Part shown: piece after piece, positions 1 through 10,102 of the stretch
Layout of the letters: every line of letters begins with the position of its first letter
Position numbering within the stretch: position 1 is the first letter of the stretch
Origin: Rufibacter roseolus
GTDB taxonomy: Bacteria > Bacteroidota > Bacteroidia > Cytophagales > Hymenobacteraceae
Direction of reading: 5' to 3'
NCBI RefSeq assembly: GCF_017916365.1
Contig: NZ_JAFMSU010000003.1
Span: forward strand, 62,001-126,000
Length of the DNA: 64,000 nucleotides
Notes under the pieces: model-generated
The model's database searches: none
The model's input: only the letters and a program-made list of their open reading frames with translations
What the model was told of the DNA's origin: nothing
Program-made: the position numbers and the translations under genes

Positions 1-2300
1 CTTCCCGCTCTAACCGTTTACAGCCTATTTCCATCAAAACGGCCCCAAACGCGGAGGTCACGCTGGCCTTGGTAGACGAAGGCATTCTGCAGCTCAAAGA
101 TTACCAGACCCCAGATCCGCACGGGTTCTTCTACCAGAAGCGCGCGCTGGAGGTAGAGGCCTTTGATCTGTATCCTTTCCTGTTTCCGGAACTTTCGGGC
201 ACCCGCTCCAGCGTGGGCGGCGACGGCTATGACCTGGAGAAACGCATCAATCCGCTGACCTCTAAAAGGGTGAAACTGGTGTCTCTGTGGAGTGGTCGGC
301 TTAAGACCAACGGCAGCGGGGAAGCCAGGGTGAACGTGAAAATTCCGGAATTCTCCGGGGCCGTTAGAGTGATGGCGGTGGCGTACAAAGGCAATGCCTT
401 CGGCTCTGCCGAGAAAATGATGCGCGTCGCTGATCCGGTGGTGATCAGCACGGCCCTGCCCCGGTTCCTGAGCCCTAAGGACACGCTCCTGGTGCCGGTC
501 ACCATCAGCAACACTACCCCTAAAAATGCTGCTTTCAGTAGCTCCATTTCCGTTAAAGGGCCGCTCCGCGTAGTGGGTTCTGCCACTGCCTCCAACTCCG
601 CCGGCGCCAACGCCGAGAAGCAGGTGCTCTACAAACTGGTGGCAGCGCCGGTGATTGGGCCAGCCTCAGTGAAAGTGGTGGTGAAGGCCCTGGGCGAGCA
701 GTTCAGCTCTACCACGGAATTATCGGTGAGGCCAGCCGCTCCTTTGGCGCAGTTCACCCAGGCGGGCACGTTGAAAAACGCAACTAGTGTGCAGATAAAC
801 GCGGCGACTGATTTTCTGCCTTCCTCGGTGTCTTCTAAACTGGTGGTGAGTACGTCGCCGCTGGTACAGTTCACCGATGACATCACCTACCTGCTTCAGT
901 ACCCGCACGGCTGCCTGGAACAGACTACTTCCACGGCGTTCCCGCTCCTGTACTACACAGATCTGTCGCGCTCTTTGAACCAGCAGCAGAAAGGCCGCAC
1001 GTACAACCCGGCGTACCTGGTGCAGGAAGCCATCACCAAGATTGAGGGCATGCAGCAGTATGACGGTGGCTTCACCTACTGGCCGGGTGCCACCACCACC
1101 GATTGGTGGAGCAGCGCCTACGCTACCCACTTCCTGCTGGAGGCCCGCAAGGCCGGTTATCCCGTGAACGAACCAGTGCTGAACCGCGCGATTACCTACC
1201 TGCAACGCATGGTAAAAGGCAAAGCCACCGAGGTGTACCGGTTTTACAATGCCTCCCAGCAGGTGCAGAGCAAGTACATCGCGGCGCATGAGGCCTCTTA
1301 CTCGCTGTACGTGCTCAGCCTGGCGGGAAAGCCCGATTGGCCCACCATGAACTACTACAAGGCCAAACCCGAGCTGCTTTCCCTGGATTCCCGCTACCTG
1401 CTGGCCAGCACTTACGCACTCAACGGCGGCCAACAAAGTTTCCGGCAACTGCTGCCGCGGGCGTTTGCCGGGGAAACCTCGGTGCGGGCCCTGGATGGTT
1501 CCTTCTACTCCCCGCTGCGGGACATGGCTATCTCCCTGAACAGTCTGGTGGAGGCTAACCCGGATCATCCGCAGGTAGCCACCCTGGCCCGGCACGTATC
1601 GCAGGAGCTGCGGTCCAGCCGCTGGTACAACACCCAGGAACGCGCGTTTGCCTTACTGGCCTTGGGCAAACAGGCCCGGCGAAGCGGCGGCAACGCCACG
1701 GCCCAGGTTTTACAGAAAGGAAAATCCGTTGGTGCGTTTACGGGCAAAGACCTCATGCTCACGAATAAACTGAACAACGGAGCTTTCACCCTCCAGAGTA
1801 AAGGCCAGGGCATTCTGTTTTACTACTGGCAGATGGAAGGCATCAGCGGAAGCGGCAGTTACAAACAGGAAGACAATTACCTGCAGGTGCGCCGCACGTA
1901 CTTCAACCGCGATGGCAAAGAGATCACCAACCGAACCGTGAAACAGAACGATCTGGTGGTGGTCCGCATTGCGTTGCAGTCACTGGACGGCCGCACCATT
2001 CCGAACGTAGCCATCACCGATCTGCTGCCCGCCGGTTTTGAGATTGAGAATCCGCGCCTGATGACCTCGCGGGAGTTCAGCTGGTTACAAGCCATGGAAC
2101 CCGCCACCCCCGACTACCTGGACATCCGCGACGACCGCATTAACCTCTACGCCACCGCCCGACCCAAAACCCAGTACTTCTTCTACCAGGTGCGGGCGGT
2201 ATCAAAAGGCGACTTCCAGGTGGGTCCGGTTGGGGCTGATGCCATGTACAACGCCGAATACCACTCGTACCATGGAGCCGGAGTCATGAAAGTGCGATAG
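1..2300 (+). CDS. alpha-2-macroglobulin family protein, 5' end outside window
   Basis: The reading frame is open from the first bases of the window, so the N-terminal part of this large protein lies outside; about 765 C-terminal residues are visible. Bacterial alpha-2-macroglobulins are periplasmic or outer-membrane protease traps: a protease cuts a bait region and a thioester then captures it. The phrase VDEGILQL near base 70 is typical of the domain before the bait region. The thioester motif GCLEQ is encoded at 909-923 inside the helical thioester domain, followed by the C-terminal receptor-like domain (about 1870-2290). The next gene on the same strand is pbpC; this pairing is well known (yfhM-pbpC in E. 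coli) and fits joint protection and repair of the envelope. The intact thioester Cys-Gln suggests the active, not the thioester-less, type. Confidence 0.93.
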   Translation, partial: SRSNRLQPISIKTAPNAEVTLALVDEGILQLKDYQTPDPHGFFYQKRALEVEAFDLYPFLFPELSGTRSSVGGDGYDLEKRINPLTSKRVKLVSLWSGRLKTNGSGEARVNVKIPEFSGAVRVMAVAYKGNAFGSAEKMMRVADPVVISTALPRFLSPKDTLLVPVTISNTTPKNAAFSSSISVKGPLRVVGSATASNSAGANAEKQVLYKLVAAPVIGPASVKVVVKALGEQFSSTTELSVRPAAPLAQFTQAGTLKNATSVQINAATDFLPSSVSSKLVVSTSPLVQFTDDITYLLQYPHGCLEQTTSTAFPLLYYTDLSRSLNQQQKGRTYNPAYLVQEAITKIEGMQQYDGGFTYWPGATTTDWWSSAYATHFLLEARKAGYPVNEPVLNRAITYLQRMVKGKATEVYRFYNASQQVQSKYIAAHEASYSLYVLSLAGKPDWPTMNYYKAKPELLSLDSRYLLASTYALNGGQQSFRQLLPRAFAGETSVRALDGSFYSPLRDMAISLNSLVEANPDHPQVATLARHVSQELRSSRWYNTQERAFALLALGKQARRSGGNATAQVLQKGKSVGAFTGKDLMLTNKLNNGAFTLQSKGQGILFYYWQMEGISGSGSYKQEDNYLQVRRTYFNRDGKEITNRTVKQNDLVVVRIALQSLDGRTIPNVAITDLLPAGFEIENPRLMTSREFSWLQAMEPATPDYLDIRDDRINLYATARPKTQYFFYQVRAVSKGDFQVGPVGADAMYNAEYHSYHGAGVMKVR

Positions 2301-2308
2301 CCTTCTTT

Positions 2309-2347
2309 CTGTTTCGGGCAGTTTTGCGGAAATCAGCCCCGAAACAG
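2309..2347. repeat. dispersed palindrome copy, possible terminator
   Basis: A 10-bp perfect stem (ctgtttcggg / cccgaaacag) encloses a T-rich then A-rich loop, 8 bases after the stop of the macroglobulin gene and followed by an A-rich tract. It is one copy of the palindrome family found throughout this window. Confidence 0.75.
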
Positions 2348-2370
2348 ACAAAAAATATTACACGCATTCC

Positions 2371-2526
2371 GTCCCCCTTTGAAGGGGGTAGGGGGATGAC
2401 AAGGCTGCATCAAGAACCGTCGTGCTCCTGCTACAGATCAAGGGCAACCACAAGGGATTGCCCTACATTTTGGGAATGCTGTTACCTGCACGAGTAGTCA
2501 TCCCCCTACCCCCTTCAAAGGGGGAC
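2371..2526. repeat. long inverted repeat with nested hairpin (REP-like)
   Basis: Two perfect 30-bp arms, 2371-2400 and 2497-2526, each the reverse complement of the other, flank about 96 bases. Inside is a second small hairpin (2442-2463, gggcaa...ttgccc) whose sequence also appears in the repeat at 45749-45822. The element fills the gap between the macroglobulin gene and pbpC. It has no coding potential and looks like a REP or MITE-type element rather than an insertion sequence. Confidence 0.85.
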
Positions 2527-2606
2527 GAAGAAGTGGCAAAACAGAATTAGTGAATTACATTCATCAACATACGACCAACCCGTAATGTATTGCGGCTCTA
2601 CAGACC

Positions 2607-4961
2607 ATGACGATTACCAGCAAAGTTCGCAGTTTCAAATTCACCAACCTTCCTGGAAAAGGAAGGCGATGGCTGCGCTTTGCAAGTGGTGGATTGGTTC
2701 TTTTCATGGGCTTGTTTATTCTCCTGAATCTGCTGTTTCCGCTGAAAGTAGACATCTCCTACTCCCCAGTGATCACCGCCGCCGATGGCAGTATCCTGCA
2801 CTCGTTTCTGAGCAAAGACGAGAAATGGAGGATGCAGCTGGAGCCCGATGAGGTGAGTCCCATGCTGAAAAAAGCGGTGTTGCTGAAGGAAGACAAGTAT
2901 TTCTATCACCATCCGGGGGTGAACCCGTTGGCGGTGGGTCGGGCTTTTTTGAAGAACATCGCGCAGGGCAAGACCACCTCGGGGGCATCTACCATCACCA
3001 TGCAGGTGGCGCGCCTGCTGTACCCCAACGAGCGCACCTACTGGCATAAACTCACCGAGGTATTCCGGGCAATGCAGCTGGAATGGCGCTATTCCAAGGA
3101 CGAGATTCTGCACCTGTATCTCACCCTGGTGCCTTACGGCGGCAACATCGAGGGCGTAAAAGCGGCCTCGGTGCTGTACTACCACCAATCGCCGCGGCAG
3201 TTGAGTCTGGCACAGGCGGTGGCGCTGACGGTCATTCCCAACAAGCCTTCTTCGTTGCGCATCGGGCGGCAGAACGAGAAAATTGTAGAGTTCCGGAACA
3301 AGTGGCTGCGGTATTACGCCCGAGAAGGCGCTTACCCGAAGGAACAGATTGAGGATGCCCTGTACGAACCGCTGAATGCCCATCGGTTGGAGGCTCCTAA
3401 GGTGGCGCCGCATTTTGCCCTCCGTTTGCATAAAACGCACCAAAATCAGGCGATCATCAAAACCACGCTGAACCCGGCGGCGCAGGAGAAGGTGGAGCTA
3501 TTGGCGTACAATTACCTGCAGCAGCTGAAGTACCGCAACATCCACAACGCGGCGGTGCTGGTCATCAACAACCAAACCCACGCCGTGGAAGCGTACCTGG
3601 GCTCCGCCGATTTCACCGATGTGTTGCACAGCGGGCAGGTGGACGGCGTGCGGGCCATCCGCTCGCCGGGCAGCACCTTGAAGCCTTTCCTGTACGCTAC
3701 GGCTTTTGAACGCGGCCTGATCACGCCCAAAACTATCATCTCAGACGTGCCCATTGATTACGCCGGGTACCGGCCCGAGAACTATTTCGGGACGTACAGC
3801 GGCAACATCACCATTGAACGGGCACTGGCCACGTCTCTGAACATTCCGGCGGTGAAGCTACTGGACCAGGTGGGCGTGACGGCATTTGTGCAGAAACTAT
3901 CGCAGGCCGAGTTCTCGCAAATGAAGCAGCGCGGCGACCAGTTGGGTTTATCGCTTATTTTGGGCGGATGCGGGGTAAAACTGGAAGAACTCACGGCGCT
4001 GTACTCGGCCTTCGCGAACGAGGGCACCTATGCTCCTTTGCGCTGGCTTCAAGGAGACCCGGTGCGGCAGGAAAAGCGGCTGCTATCTCCCGGCTCGGCG
4101 TTTATGGTGAACCAGATCCTGACCCAACTGCAACGGCCCGATCTGCCGCACAATGCCGGGAATAGCGCTCATTTACCGAAAATCGCGTGGAAAACGGGAA
4201 CCTCTTACGGCCGCAAGGACGCATGGAGCATTGGGTATAACCAGAAGTACACAGTGGGTGTGTGGGTAGGGAATTTCTCGGGTGAGGGTGTTCCGGAACT
4301 GAACGGCACCGATACGGCCACCCCGCTCCTGTTCTCCATTTTCAACACCATTGACTACAACAGCCCCAACGGGTGGTACAAAGCGCCCAAGAGCATTGGT
4401 ACCCGCAGCGTGTGTCTGGAAAGCGGTTTGCCCGCCAATAGCTTCTGCCAGGATTTGGTGGTAGATACGTATCTGCCCGGCATTTCCTCATCCACGAAAT
4501 GCAGCCACCTGAAACAGGTTCCGGTTTCTTTGGATGGAAAGTACGCGTATTGCACCAGTTGCCTGCCGGAGAGCGGTTGCCAGCAGAAATGGTACCCCAA
4601 CCACTCACCGGAGATCCTGACGTATTTTGTGACCCAGCACCAGCCCTACGTAGCCTTGCCGCCGCATAACCCCACTTGCAGCCGCATTTTCCAGGAATTT
4701 GCCCCGGTAATCGCCTCCCCTACCCAAGGCATGGAGTATCTGTTAGAGCGCGCCGATCATCAGAAACTGATGCTCCAGTGCAACGCGCACAACGAGGTGA
4801 AGAAAGTCTATTGGTACGTTAACGACCAGCTCCTGCAGGCCGCCCCGCGGGATGAACCGGTGTTTTTTGAGCCGCAGCAAGCCGGCAAACTCAAAATCTC
4901 CTGCCTGGATGACCAGGGCCGTAATACCAATGCGTATGTGACCGTGCGGTTTATGGATTGA
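2607..4961 (+). CDS. pbpC: penicillin-binding protein 1C (PbpC), bifunctional
   Basis: A 784-residue class A penicillin-binding protein that polymerises and cross-links peptidoglycan at the outer face of the inner membrane. A membrane anchor spans about residues 27-45. The glycosyltransferase domain carries the catalytic glutamate in EDKYFYHHPGVN (E95). The transpeptidase domain has the SxxK motif S356-TLK and the KTG motif near residue 529. A C-terminal BiPBP-type beta domain (about 690-784) is characteristic of the PBP1C subgroup, as is the macroglobulin gene directly upstream. The start chosen follows a short 5' region after the long inverted repeat. The stop lies 5 bases from the stop of a convergent histidine kinase gene, with no clear terminator between them. 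Confidence 0.95.
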   Translation: MTITSKVRSFKFTNLPGKGRRWLRFASGGLVLFMGLFILLNLLFPLKVDISYSPVITAADGSILHSFLSKDEKWRMQLEPDEVSPMLKKAVLLKEDKYFYHHPGVNPLAVGRAFLKNIAQGKTTSGASTITMQVARLLYPNERTYWHKLTEVFRAMQLEWRYSKDEILHLYLTLVPYGGNIEGVKAASVLYYHQSPRQLSLAQAVALTVIPNKPSSLRIGRQNEKIVEFRNKWLRYYAREGAYPKEQIEDALYEPLNAHRLEAPKVAPHFALRLHKTHQNQAIIKTTLNPAAQEKVELLAYNYLQQLKYRNIHNAAVLVINNQTHAVEAYLGSADFTDVLHSGQVDGVRAIRSPGSTLKPFLYATAFERGLITPKTIISDVPIDYAGYRPENYFGTYSGNITIERALATSLNIPAVKLLDQVGVTAFVQKLSQAEFSQMKQRGDQLGLSLILGGCGVKLEELTALYSAFANEGTYAPLRWLQGDPVRQEKRLLSPGSAFMVNQILTQLQRPDLPHNAGNSAHLPKIAWKTGTSYGRKDAWSIGYNQKYTVGVWVGNFSGEGVPELNGTDTATPLLFSIFNTIDYNSPNGWYKAPKSIGTRSVCLESGLPANSFCQDLVVDTYLPGISSSTKCSHLKQVPVSLDGKYAYCTSCLPESGCQQKWYPNHSPEILTYFVTQHQPYVALPPHNPTCSRIFQEFAPVIASPTQGMEYLLERADHQKLMLQCNAHNEVKKVYWYVNDQLLQAAPRDEPVFFEPQQAGKLKISCLDDQGRNTNAYVTVRFMD

Positions 4962-4966
4962 ATTAC

Positions 4967-6964
4967 TTAGGCCTGAACTGCATTTTCCAACTCCTGGGGC
5001 TGTTCATTCTTCACCACGCAAGGCAGGAAAATAGTAAAGGTGCTGCCCTGGTTTTCTACGCTCTGCACCGTAATTTCTCCGCCCAGGCTTTCCACCAATT
5101 CCTTGCAGAGCATGAGCCCCAGCCCCGTACCTTCTTCTTTAAATGTTCCGGGCGTAGTGAACCGCTTTTCAGAAAACAGTTTAGCCAGATTTCTTTCCGA
5201 GATTCCTTTACCGGTATCCTGCACCTTTACCACTACTCCGGCCTCGGCTTTGTACGCGCTCAGGGTAATTTCCCCAGATTCAAAACAAAACTTGATAGCG
5301 TTGCTCAGCAGGTTCCTCAAGACGAAGGCTAGGCGTTCTTTGTCGGTGAACAGCATGAGGTCTGGGCTGACCTGGTTGTGCAGCTTCACTTGTTTGGCCT
5401 GTGCTTGCTCATATACCACCTCCAGGCTTTGCCCCGCAAATTCGTGGAGGTTCAAGGGTTGCATTTCCAGGGCAGAGCCTTTCATCTGGGCTTTGGACCA
5501 GGCCAGCAGGTTGTTCATCATGTTCACCATCACCTCCATGTTCCGGCCAAGGGTCTCAAAAATGCGCTTCACCTCGCCCTCGGTCAAAGACCGATTCTGG
5601 ACCAACTGCAGAATGCCCTGGATAGAGTTGAAAGGAGCCCGAAGATCATGGGAAACGATGGAGAAAATTTTGTTCTTAAAGCTGTTGTGGCGGTCTAACT
5701 GGGCATTCTTTTGCTGCAGGCTTTTTGACTGACGGCAGATTTCTTCTTTCTGTGTCGTGATCTGCTCGTTTTTAACCGTCAGCAAAGAGGTGGCTTCCCT
5801 CAACTGCCGCGAGATGTTTCTGAAATGCTGCCTGCTCAGGTATAATCCACCCATTACCAGCAACAACAGGCCCAGAACGGCCCAGCCAAACATCAGGGTG
5901 ATATTCTGCTGCCTTATTTCGGCTTGCTGCAGACGTCTCTGGGCTTTCAGTTCCAGGTTCTCCAGATCCTTCTGCTTGGTTTCATAGCGGGCAATGATTT
6001 CCGCTGCCACCCGGTTTTGCCGCTCATTATCCAGAACTGAATCTTGACGGGCAAATGCTTGCTGGTAATGGTACGCCTGCTGGTACTCGCCTTTAGAAGC
6101 GTAGATTTCTGCCAGAAGCCGGGCCGAGGCCACCACCTTTTTCCCTGATTCCGTTTTCTCAGCTACTTCATAACTTTTGAGGGCATACTTCAGGGCGGTA
6201 TCCAGTTGCTTGAGACCAACATATGAGGTAGCGATTCCCCGCAGAGTCACGGTCATGTTCATGAGGTTGTTGATCTCCTCGTCTAACTCCAGCGCCTTAA
6301 ACAGGAAAGGCAAGCCTTGCGCAGGTTTACCCATGGCATTGTAGAGGTTACCAATGTTCAGCAGGTTCACCGCATAGCTTTTCTTATTGCCTAACTTCTG
6401 CTGAATGGTGGCTGCCTTCTGGTAGAAGGCAAGGGCTTTGGGGAACTCGCCGCGGGTTTCAAAGATGTCGCCCTGGTTGTTGTACACCATGGCCATGCCA
6501 GACTGGTTGTTGGTTTTTAAAGCCAGCTCAAAGGACTTGTTGTAATATTGGAGGGCACGTTTTTCATCTTTGGTTTTGAAACAGAGAATACCCAGGCTGT
6601 TGTAAGTGGAGACTAACAGCGCCGTATCTTTCAACTCTTCCCCAATACTAAGCGATGTGTAATAATTGGGAAAAGCTTTGTCAAACTCGCCCAGAACCAG
6701 GTACCCGTTGCCAATGAGGCCGATGGCTTTGGCTTCTCCCCGGGCGTAGTGCAGCTGTTTCGCTAAGGTTACAGCCACCCTGGCGTGTTCCATGCTTTTC
6801 TTCACATCAGAGAGGCGGTATTCTCTGCTGAGTTCACAGAGCAGGCCCACTTTGGCCGTGTCCTCTGGGGCAGTTGTTACCCTATGCTTCAATTGCTCAA
6901 TCCTGTTCTCCTGTGCCCAGGCCAAGCTTGGCAACAAAAACATTAGCGCGTAAAGTATTCTCAT
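4967..6964 (-). CDS. TPR-domain sensor histidine kinase
   Basis: A 665-residue sensor kinase. It has a signal peptide (residues 1-17, ending AWAQ), a periplasmic array of tetratricopeptide repeats (about 20-305), a coiled-coil stretch, one transmembrane helix (about 357-377), a second coiled coil, and a cytoplasmic HisKA domain with the phospho-acceptor H439 in SIVSHDLRAPF. The ATPase domain carries the N box (NLLSNAIKF), G1 box (DTGKGIS) and G2 box (GTGLGL). This architecture is common in Bacteroidota; the ligand is unknown. No response regulator is adjacent, so it is an orphan here. It faces pbpC tail to tail. A second kinase of similar plan but a different HisKA type lies at 21777. Confidence 0.93.
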   Translation of the reverse strand: MRILYALMFLLPSLAWAQENRIEQLKHRVTTAPEDTAKVGLLCELSREYRLSDVKKSMEHARVAVTLAKQLHYARGEAKAIGLIGNGYLVLGEFDKAFPNYYTSLSIGEELKDTALLVSTYNSLGILCFKTKDEKRALQYYNKSFELALKTNNQSGMAMVYNNQGDIFETRGEFPKALAFYQKAATIQQKLGNKKSYAVNLLNIGNLYNAMGKPAQGLPFLFKALELDEEINNLMNMTVTLRGIATSYVGLKQLDTALKYALKSYEVAEKTESGKKVVASARLLAEIYASKGEYQQAYHYQQAFARQDSVLDNERQNRVAAEIIARYETKQKDLENLELKAQRRLQQAEIRQQNITLMFGWAVLGLLLLVMGGLYLSRQHFRNISRQLREATSLLTVKNEQITTQKEEICRQSKSLQQKNAQLDRHNSFKNKIFSIVSHDLRAPFNSIQGILQLVQNRSLTEGEVKRIFETLGRNMEVMVNMMNNLLAWSKAQMKGSALEMQPLNLHEFAGQSLEVVYEQAQAKQVKLHNQVSPDLMLFTDKERLAFVLRNLLSNAIKFCFESGEITLSAYKAEAGVVVKVQDTGKGISERNLAKLFSEKRFTTPGTFKEEGTGLGLMLCKELVESLGGEITVQSVENQGSTFTIFLPCVVKNEQPQELENAVQA

Positions 6965-7258
6965 ATAATTAAATCAAGAACCCTGCAATCCTCCCCAGAA
7001 AAAATAGATAATGTCTGAACTTACCTTCAGACAACTCCCAAAGATAATTCATTCAGTAGTAAGCACATTTGCTCTGAATAACTTTATTTTAAGTAGCCTT
7101 GAAAAACCGCTTCGGGCCAAATATAAATTTTATTGTGTTTTATAAGATTGGAGCTTAACTAAGCGCTTCGGGCTTAGCGTTTTTAGATCCAGGCAGTATG
7201 GGGTTGGCCACTAAGGTTCCATCTAGTATCTTACCCGCACATATTTAAACCGTCACGT

Positions 7259-8731
7259 ATGTTTCAGAAAAAGTATTGGGCTGCAAGCGCCTTTGCCTTC
7301 TTGTTTTCCTTCCAGACAATGGCCCAGGGAGATCCGGCCTGGCCGGGAGTTTTCCAGAAAATCAACACCGAGGTTCAAACCAACTCCAAGGCCTATAGTT
7401 CTTTGAAGACCGCCTCAGAAGCCATAGGGCACCGCATGACGGGTTCCCCTAACGGTAAGAAAGCGGAGGAATTCGCCTATAACCTGTTCAAGGCTTACGG
7501 TTTCACCGATGTGCGTTACCAGCCGTTTGAGGTGGAAAGCTGGAGTCGCGGATCTCTGACCTTGCAGGTGGGTCCCAATGCAAACCAATTACAGAACATC
7601 AAAGCAGTGTCTTTGGCGCACTCGCCGGTAAAAGCGAACCTCACTGGCCAGGTGGTGGACATGGGCAACGGTCTGGAAGCTGATTACCAGTCCCGTCCGG
7701 ATGCAGTGAAAGGCAAGATTGCGCTGGTGTATTTAGGCGTGCTGCCCGGCTCGCCGGAAGGTACCCGCAGTCTGCACCGTTCAGAGAAAACAGCCTTGGC
7801 TACCAAATACGGCGCCACCGGCGTCATCATCATCAACACCGTGACGGGTGGCACCTTGCTTACCGGAACTGCCTCCGTAACCGGCAAACTGATTCCCATT
7901 CCGGCGGTGTGCATTGGTCTGGAAGACGGTCAGAACCTGAAGGCGCAACTACAGAAAGCCCCTTTGACTGCGAAGATTGACATGACGAACAACTCCGGCA
8001 AAATCAAAGCGCGCAACGTTATCGCCACACTCAAGGGCACTTCGCTGCCCAACGAGAAAGTGGTGGTGGGCGGACACCTGGACAGCTGGGACCTGGCCTC
8101 CGGCGCCATTGACAACGGCATAGGTTCCTTCTCGGTCATTGACATGGCTCGCACTTTCCAGGCCCTGAAACTGAAACCCAAACGTACTATTGAGTTTGTC
8201 ATGTTCATGGGCGAAGAAGAAGGCTTATTGGGTTCTGAGGCTTATTTAGAGGAAGCCATCAAAAACAAGAAATTGCAGCAATTGGCCTTTATGCTCAACT
8301 ATGACATGACCAACGACCCCAAAGGCTACAACGCTAGCCAGGAGTCTTGCCGGGAACTTTTCCAGAGCATCGGGGCTATTGCGGCTAAGATAGACACCAC
8401 CTTCAAGAACAGCTTCAGCTCGCGGGCCGGGCTGCACTCAGACCACCAGCCGTTCATGCTGCACGGCATTCCTACCGGGGGTTCCTCGGGCGGCAAACTG
8501 CCCAAGGGCGCCGGTGACTGCTACCACGCTGATTGCGATTCTTTCAAACTGGTGGATGAGCAAGGTCTGAAAAATACCGTGCGGTTCAGCAGCATGCTCC
8601 TCTACGGCATTGCCGATGCCAACACCATCCCGGCCCGGCGCCTTAATGACGAGGAAACCAAAGCTTTCTTACTGCAGAACAACCTCAAGGAGCCCCTGAA
8701 GATTGCCGGCGAGTGGCGCTGGAACGACTAG
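7259..8731 (+). CDS. secreted M28 family zinc peptidase with PA domain
   Basis: A 490-residue aminopeptidase or carboxypeptidase of the M28 family, resembling carboxypeptidase Q. It has a signal peptide (residues 1-22, ending TMAQ), then a protease-associated (PA) domain (about 110-240) inserted before the catalytic fold. Zinc-site motifs are visible: GGHLDSWD (H273), the bridging Asp in AIDNG (D285), the catalytic glutamate pair in GEEEG (E319/E320) and a late histidine in LHSDHQPF. It probably acts in the periplasm or outside the cell on peptides. It stands alone: a divergent kinase gene lies upstream and a strong hairpin follows the stop at 8760. Confidence 0.93.
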   Translation: MFQKKYWAASAFAFLFSFQTMAQGDPAWPGVFQKINTEVQTNSKAYSSLKTASEAIGHRMTGSPNGKKAEEFAYNLFKAYGFTDVRYQPFEVESWSRGSLTLQVGPNANQLQNIKAVSLAHSPVKANLTGQVVDMGNGLEADYQSRPDAVKGKIALVYLGVLPGSPEGTRSLHRSEKTALATKYGATGVIIINTVTGGTLLTGTASVTGKLIPIPAVCIGLEDGQNLKAQLQKAPLTAKIDMTNNSGKIKARNVIATLKGTSLPNEKVVVGGHLDSWDLASGAIDNGIGSFSVIDMARTFQALKLKPKRTIEFVMFMGEEEGLLGSEAYLEEAIKNKKLQQLAFMLNYDMTNDPKGYNASQESCRELFQSIGAIAAKIDTTFKNSFSSRAGLHSDHQPFMLHGIPTGGSSGGKLPKGAGDCYHADCDSFKLVDEQGLKNTVRFSSMLLYGIADANTIPARRLNDEETKAFLLQNNLKEPLKIAGEWRWND

Positions 8732-8759
8732 CAAGTACTATAGAACTTACAAATTAAGG

Positions 8760-8807
8760 AATCCCGCTTCGGGCCTGTATTTCAGAAAACAGGCCCGAAG
8801 CGGGATT
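8760..8807. terminator. 18-bp perfect hairpin after the M28 peptidase (palindrome family)
   Basis: The arms 8760-8777 and 8790-8807 are perfectly complementary over 18 bases with a 12-base loop. It lies 28 bases after the stop codon. It is the strongest member of the dispersed palindrome family and probably ends transcription, although no long T run follows. Confidence 0.8.
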
Positions 8808-9154
8808 CCTCATTCAAGCCCTTTCTCGTTTTCATCCTACTTTCCACCTATTTATAAATGCAACCCAAAGCTGGCTGAGAAAGAATCAGGAGAGTGCCTC
8901 TTTGAAAAGTTTGATATCTAACCCCCTGTTTTCCTTGCCTTTCCAAAATAGAGGTTTTCTGATTAGCAGGTCTTCTCAGGAAGTAATAGCTTGTCACTTA
9001 GCGCCTCTTTGCCCTCTTTAAACCCCTTCAAACCCGCTTTGGGCGAAATTACCCGCTCCCTGTTTAGCATTTTATCAACTTTAAATATGATTTACATCAT
9101 CTAAATGGAACCTTTTGATACAGATATTTATTCAACATTAAAAGCTAAGAAAAT
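8808..9154. other. non-coding gap upstream of the stress protein
   Basis: About 350 bases become AT-rich toward the next gene, as expected of a promoter region. No open frame with family features, no clear TAnnTTTG box and no repeat was found. The promoter of the universal stress gene probably lies in the last 100 bases. Confidence 0.5.
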
Positions 9155-10015
9155 ATGGGAAGATTTATATGCGCAACAGATTTTTCAGGAGCCTCTGAAA
9201 ATGCAATTCAATATGCGGGTGAGATTGGGCAGCGCATAAACTCTGAGATTGTTTTATTCCATAATATCTGTGAAACCAAAGAACCTGTTATGGTAACGGC
9301 TTCAGGAGAAAATCACTGCCCTATTGCCAGGGAAAAAGAGCAGAAAAAAGAGGCAAGGGCCCAGATGAAGCGGCTGCAGACGTATCTTGAAAACGGTGAC
9401 GAGGACTTCTCTCTGGGTTATAAATCAAAGATCAGCCACGGTGATACCTCCCAAACTATCGCTACCCTGGCCCAGGAAGAACATGCTGACCTGGTGGTGC
9501 TTGGCTCTGACCCATCACACGGGCTCCGGGAAATGGTAGACCAATCCTTAACGGCCCGTATCATAAAGCAGGTGCCTTGCCCGGTGCTGGTGGTGCCAGG
9601 TAACGTTTCTTTCAGGCCAATCCGCCGGATGGTGCTGACCATAGACTTACACGGCTTTTGCCCGGCCAACATGGCTGAGGTTCTGAAACTGGCAGGTTAT
9701 TTTGGGGCGCAGTTGCAGTTGCTTTTCGTGCTTCCCAAAGAAGAACCTACGGCTCGGCAGTTTGTGGAGGAAGAACTGGAAAGAATCAGCAAACGCCTTC
9801 CTTACCAACGCATTACCCGACACATAGAAGTAAACCCATCGGTGGAAGAAGGCATCAGCCAATTCTGCTTTAACCACCGTGCCGATATGCTGGTAGTGGG
9901 TGCCCACGCTACCAACGTCTGGAAACACCTCCTGCAGCCCGGCCATCAGCAAACCCCATCTTATTATCCAAACCTGCCCTTGCTGGTGGTGCACCCCAAG
10001 AAGATCAGGCTCTAA
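9155..10015 (+). CDS. universal stress protein, tandem UspA domains
   Basis: A 286-residue cytoplasmic protein with two UspA domains. The first (about 1-147) opens with ICATDFSGASENAIQYA and ends with VVLGSDPSHG...PCPVLVVPG, close to the ATP-binding Gly pattern of the ATP-type family. The second (about 152-286) keeps the fold (VVGAH...LLVVHPKK) but has a weaker nucleotide loop. Proteins of this kind are made in stress or stationary phase and bind ATP; no specific role can be read here. It is monocistronic, with a bidirectional terminator at 10103. Confidence 0.92.
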   Translation: MGRFICATDFSGASENAIQYAGEIGQRINSEIVLFHNICETKEPVMVTASGENHCPIAREKEQKKEARAQMKRLQTYLENGDEDFSLGYKSKISHGDTSQTIATLAQEEHADLVVLGSDPSHGLREMVDQSLTARIIKQVPCPVLVVPGNVSFRPIRRMVLTIDLHGFCPANMAEVLKLAGYFGAQLQLLFVLPKEEPTARQFVEEELERISKRLPYQRITRHIEVNPSVEEGISQFCFNHRADMLVVGAHATNVWKHLLQPGHQQTPSYYPNLPLLVVHPKKIRL

Positions 10016-10102
10016 TCTTCTTTCATAAGCGGGCACTTAATGGCCTCTGTTCTTCTAAATCCAGAGGCCGCATTTCTTCTCCTCATCATTCATAGTTCAA
10101 AC

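Noticed and set aside
720-1595. 291-codon open frame on the minus strand
   Set aside because: It lies entirely antisense to the alpha-2-macroglobulin gene, and its translation has no family features. Long antisense frames arise from the GC-rich third positions here.
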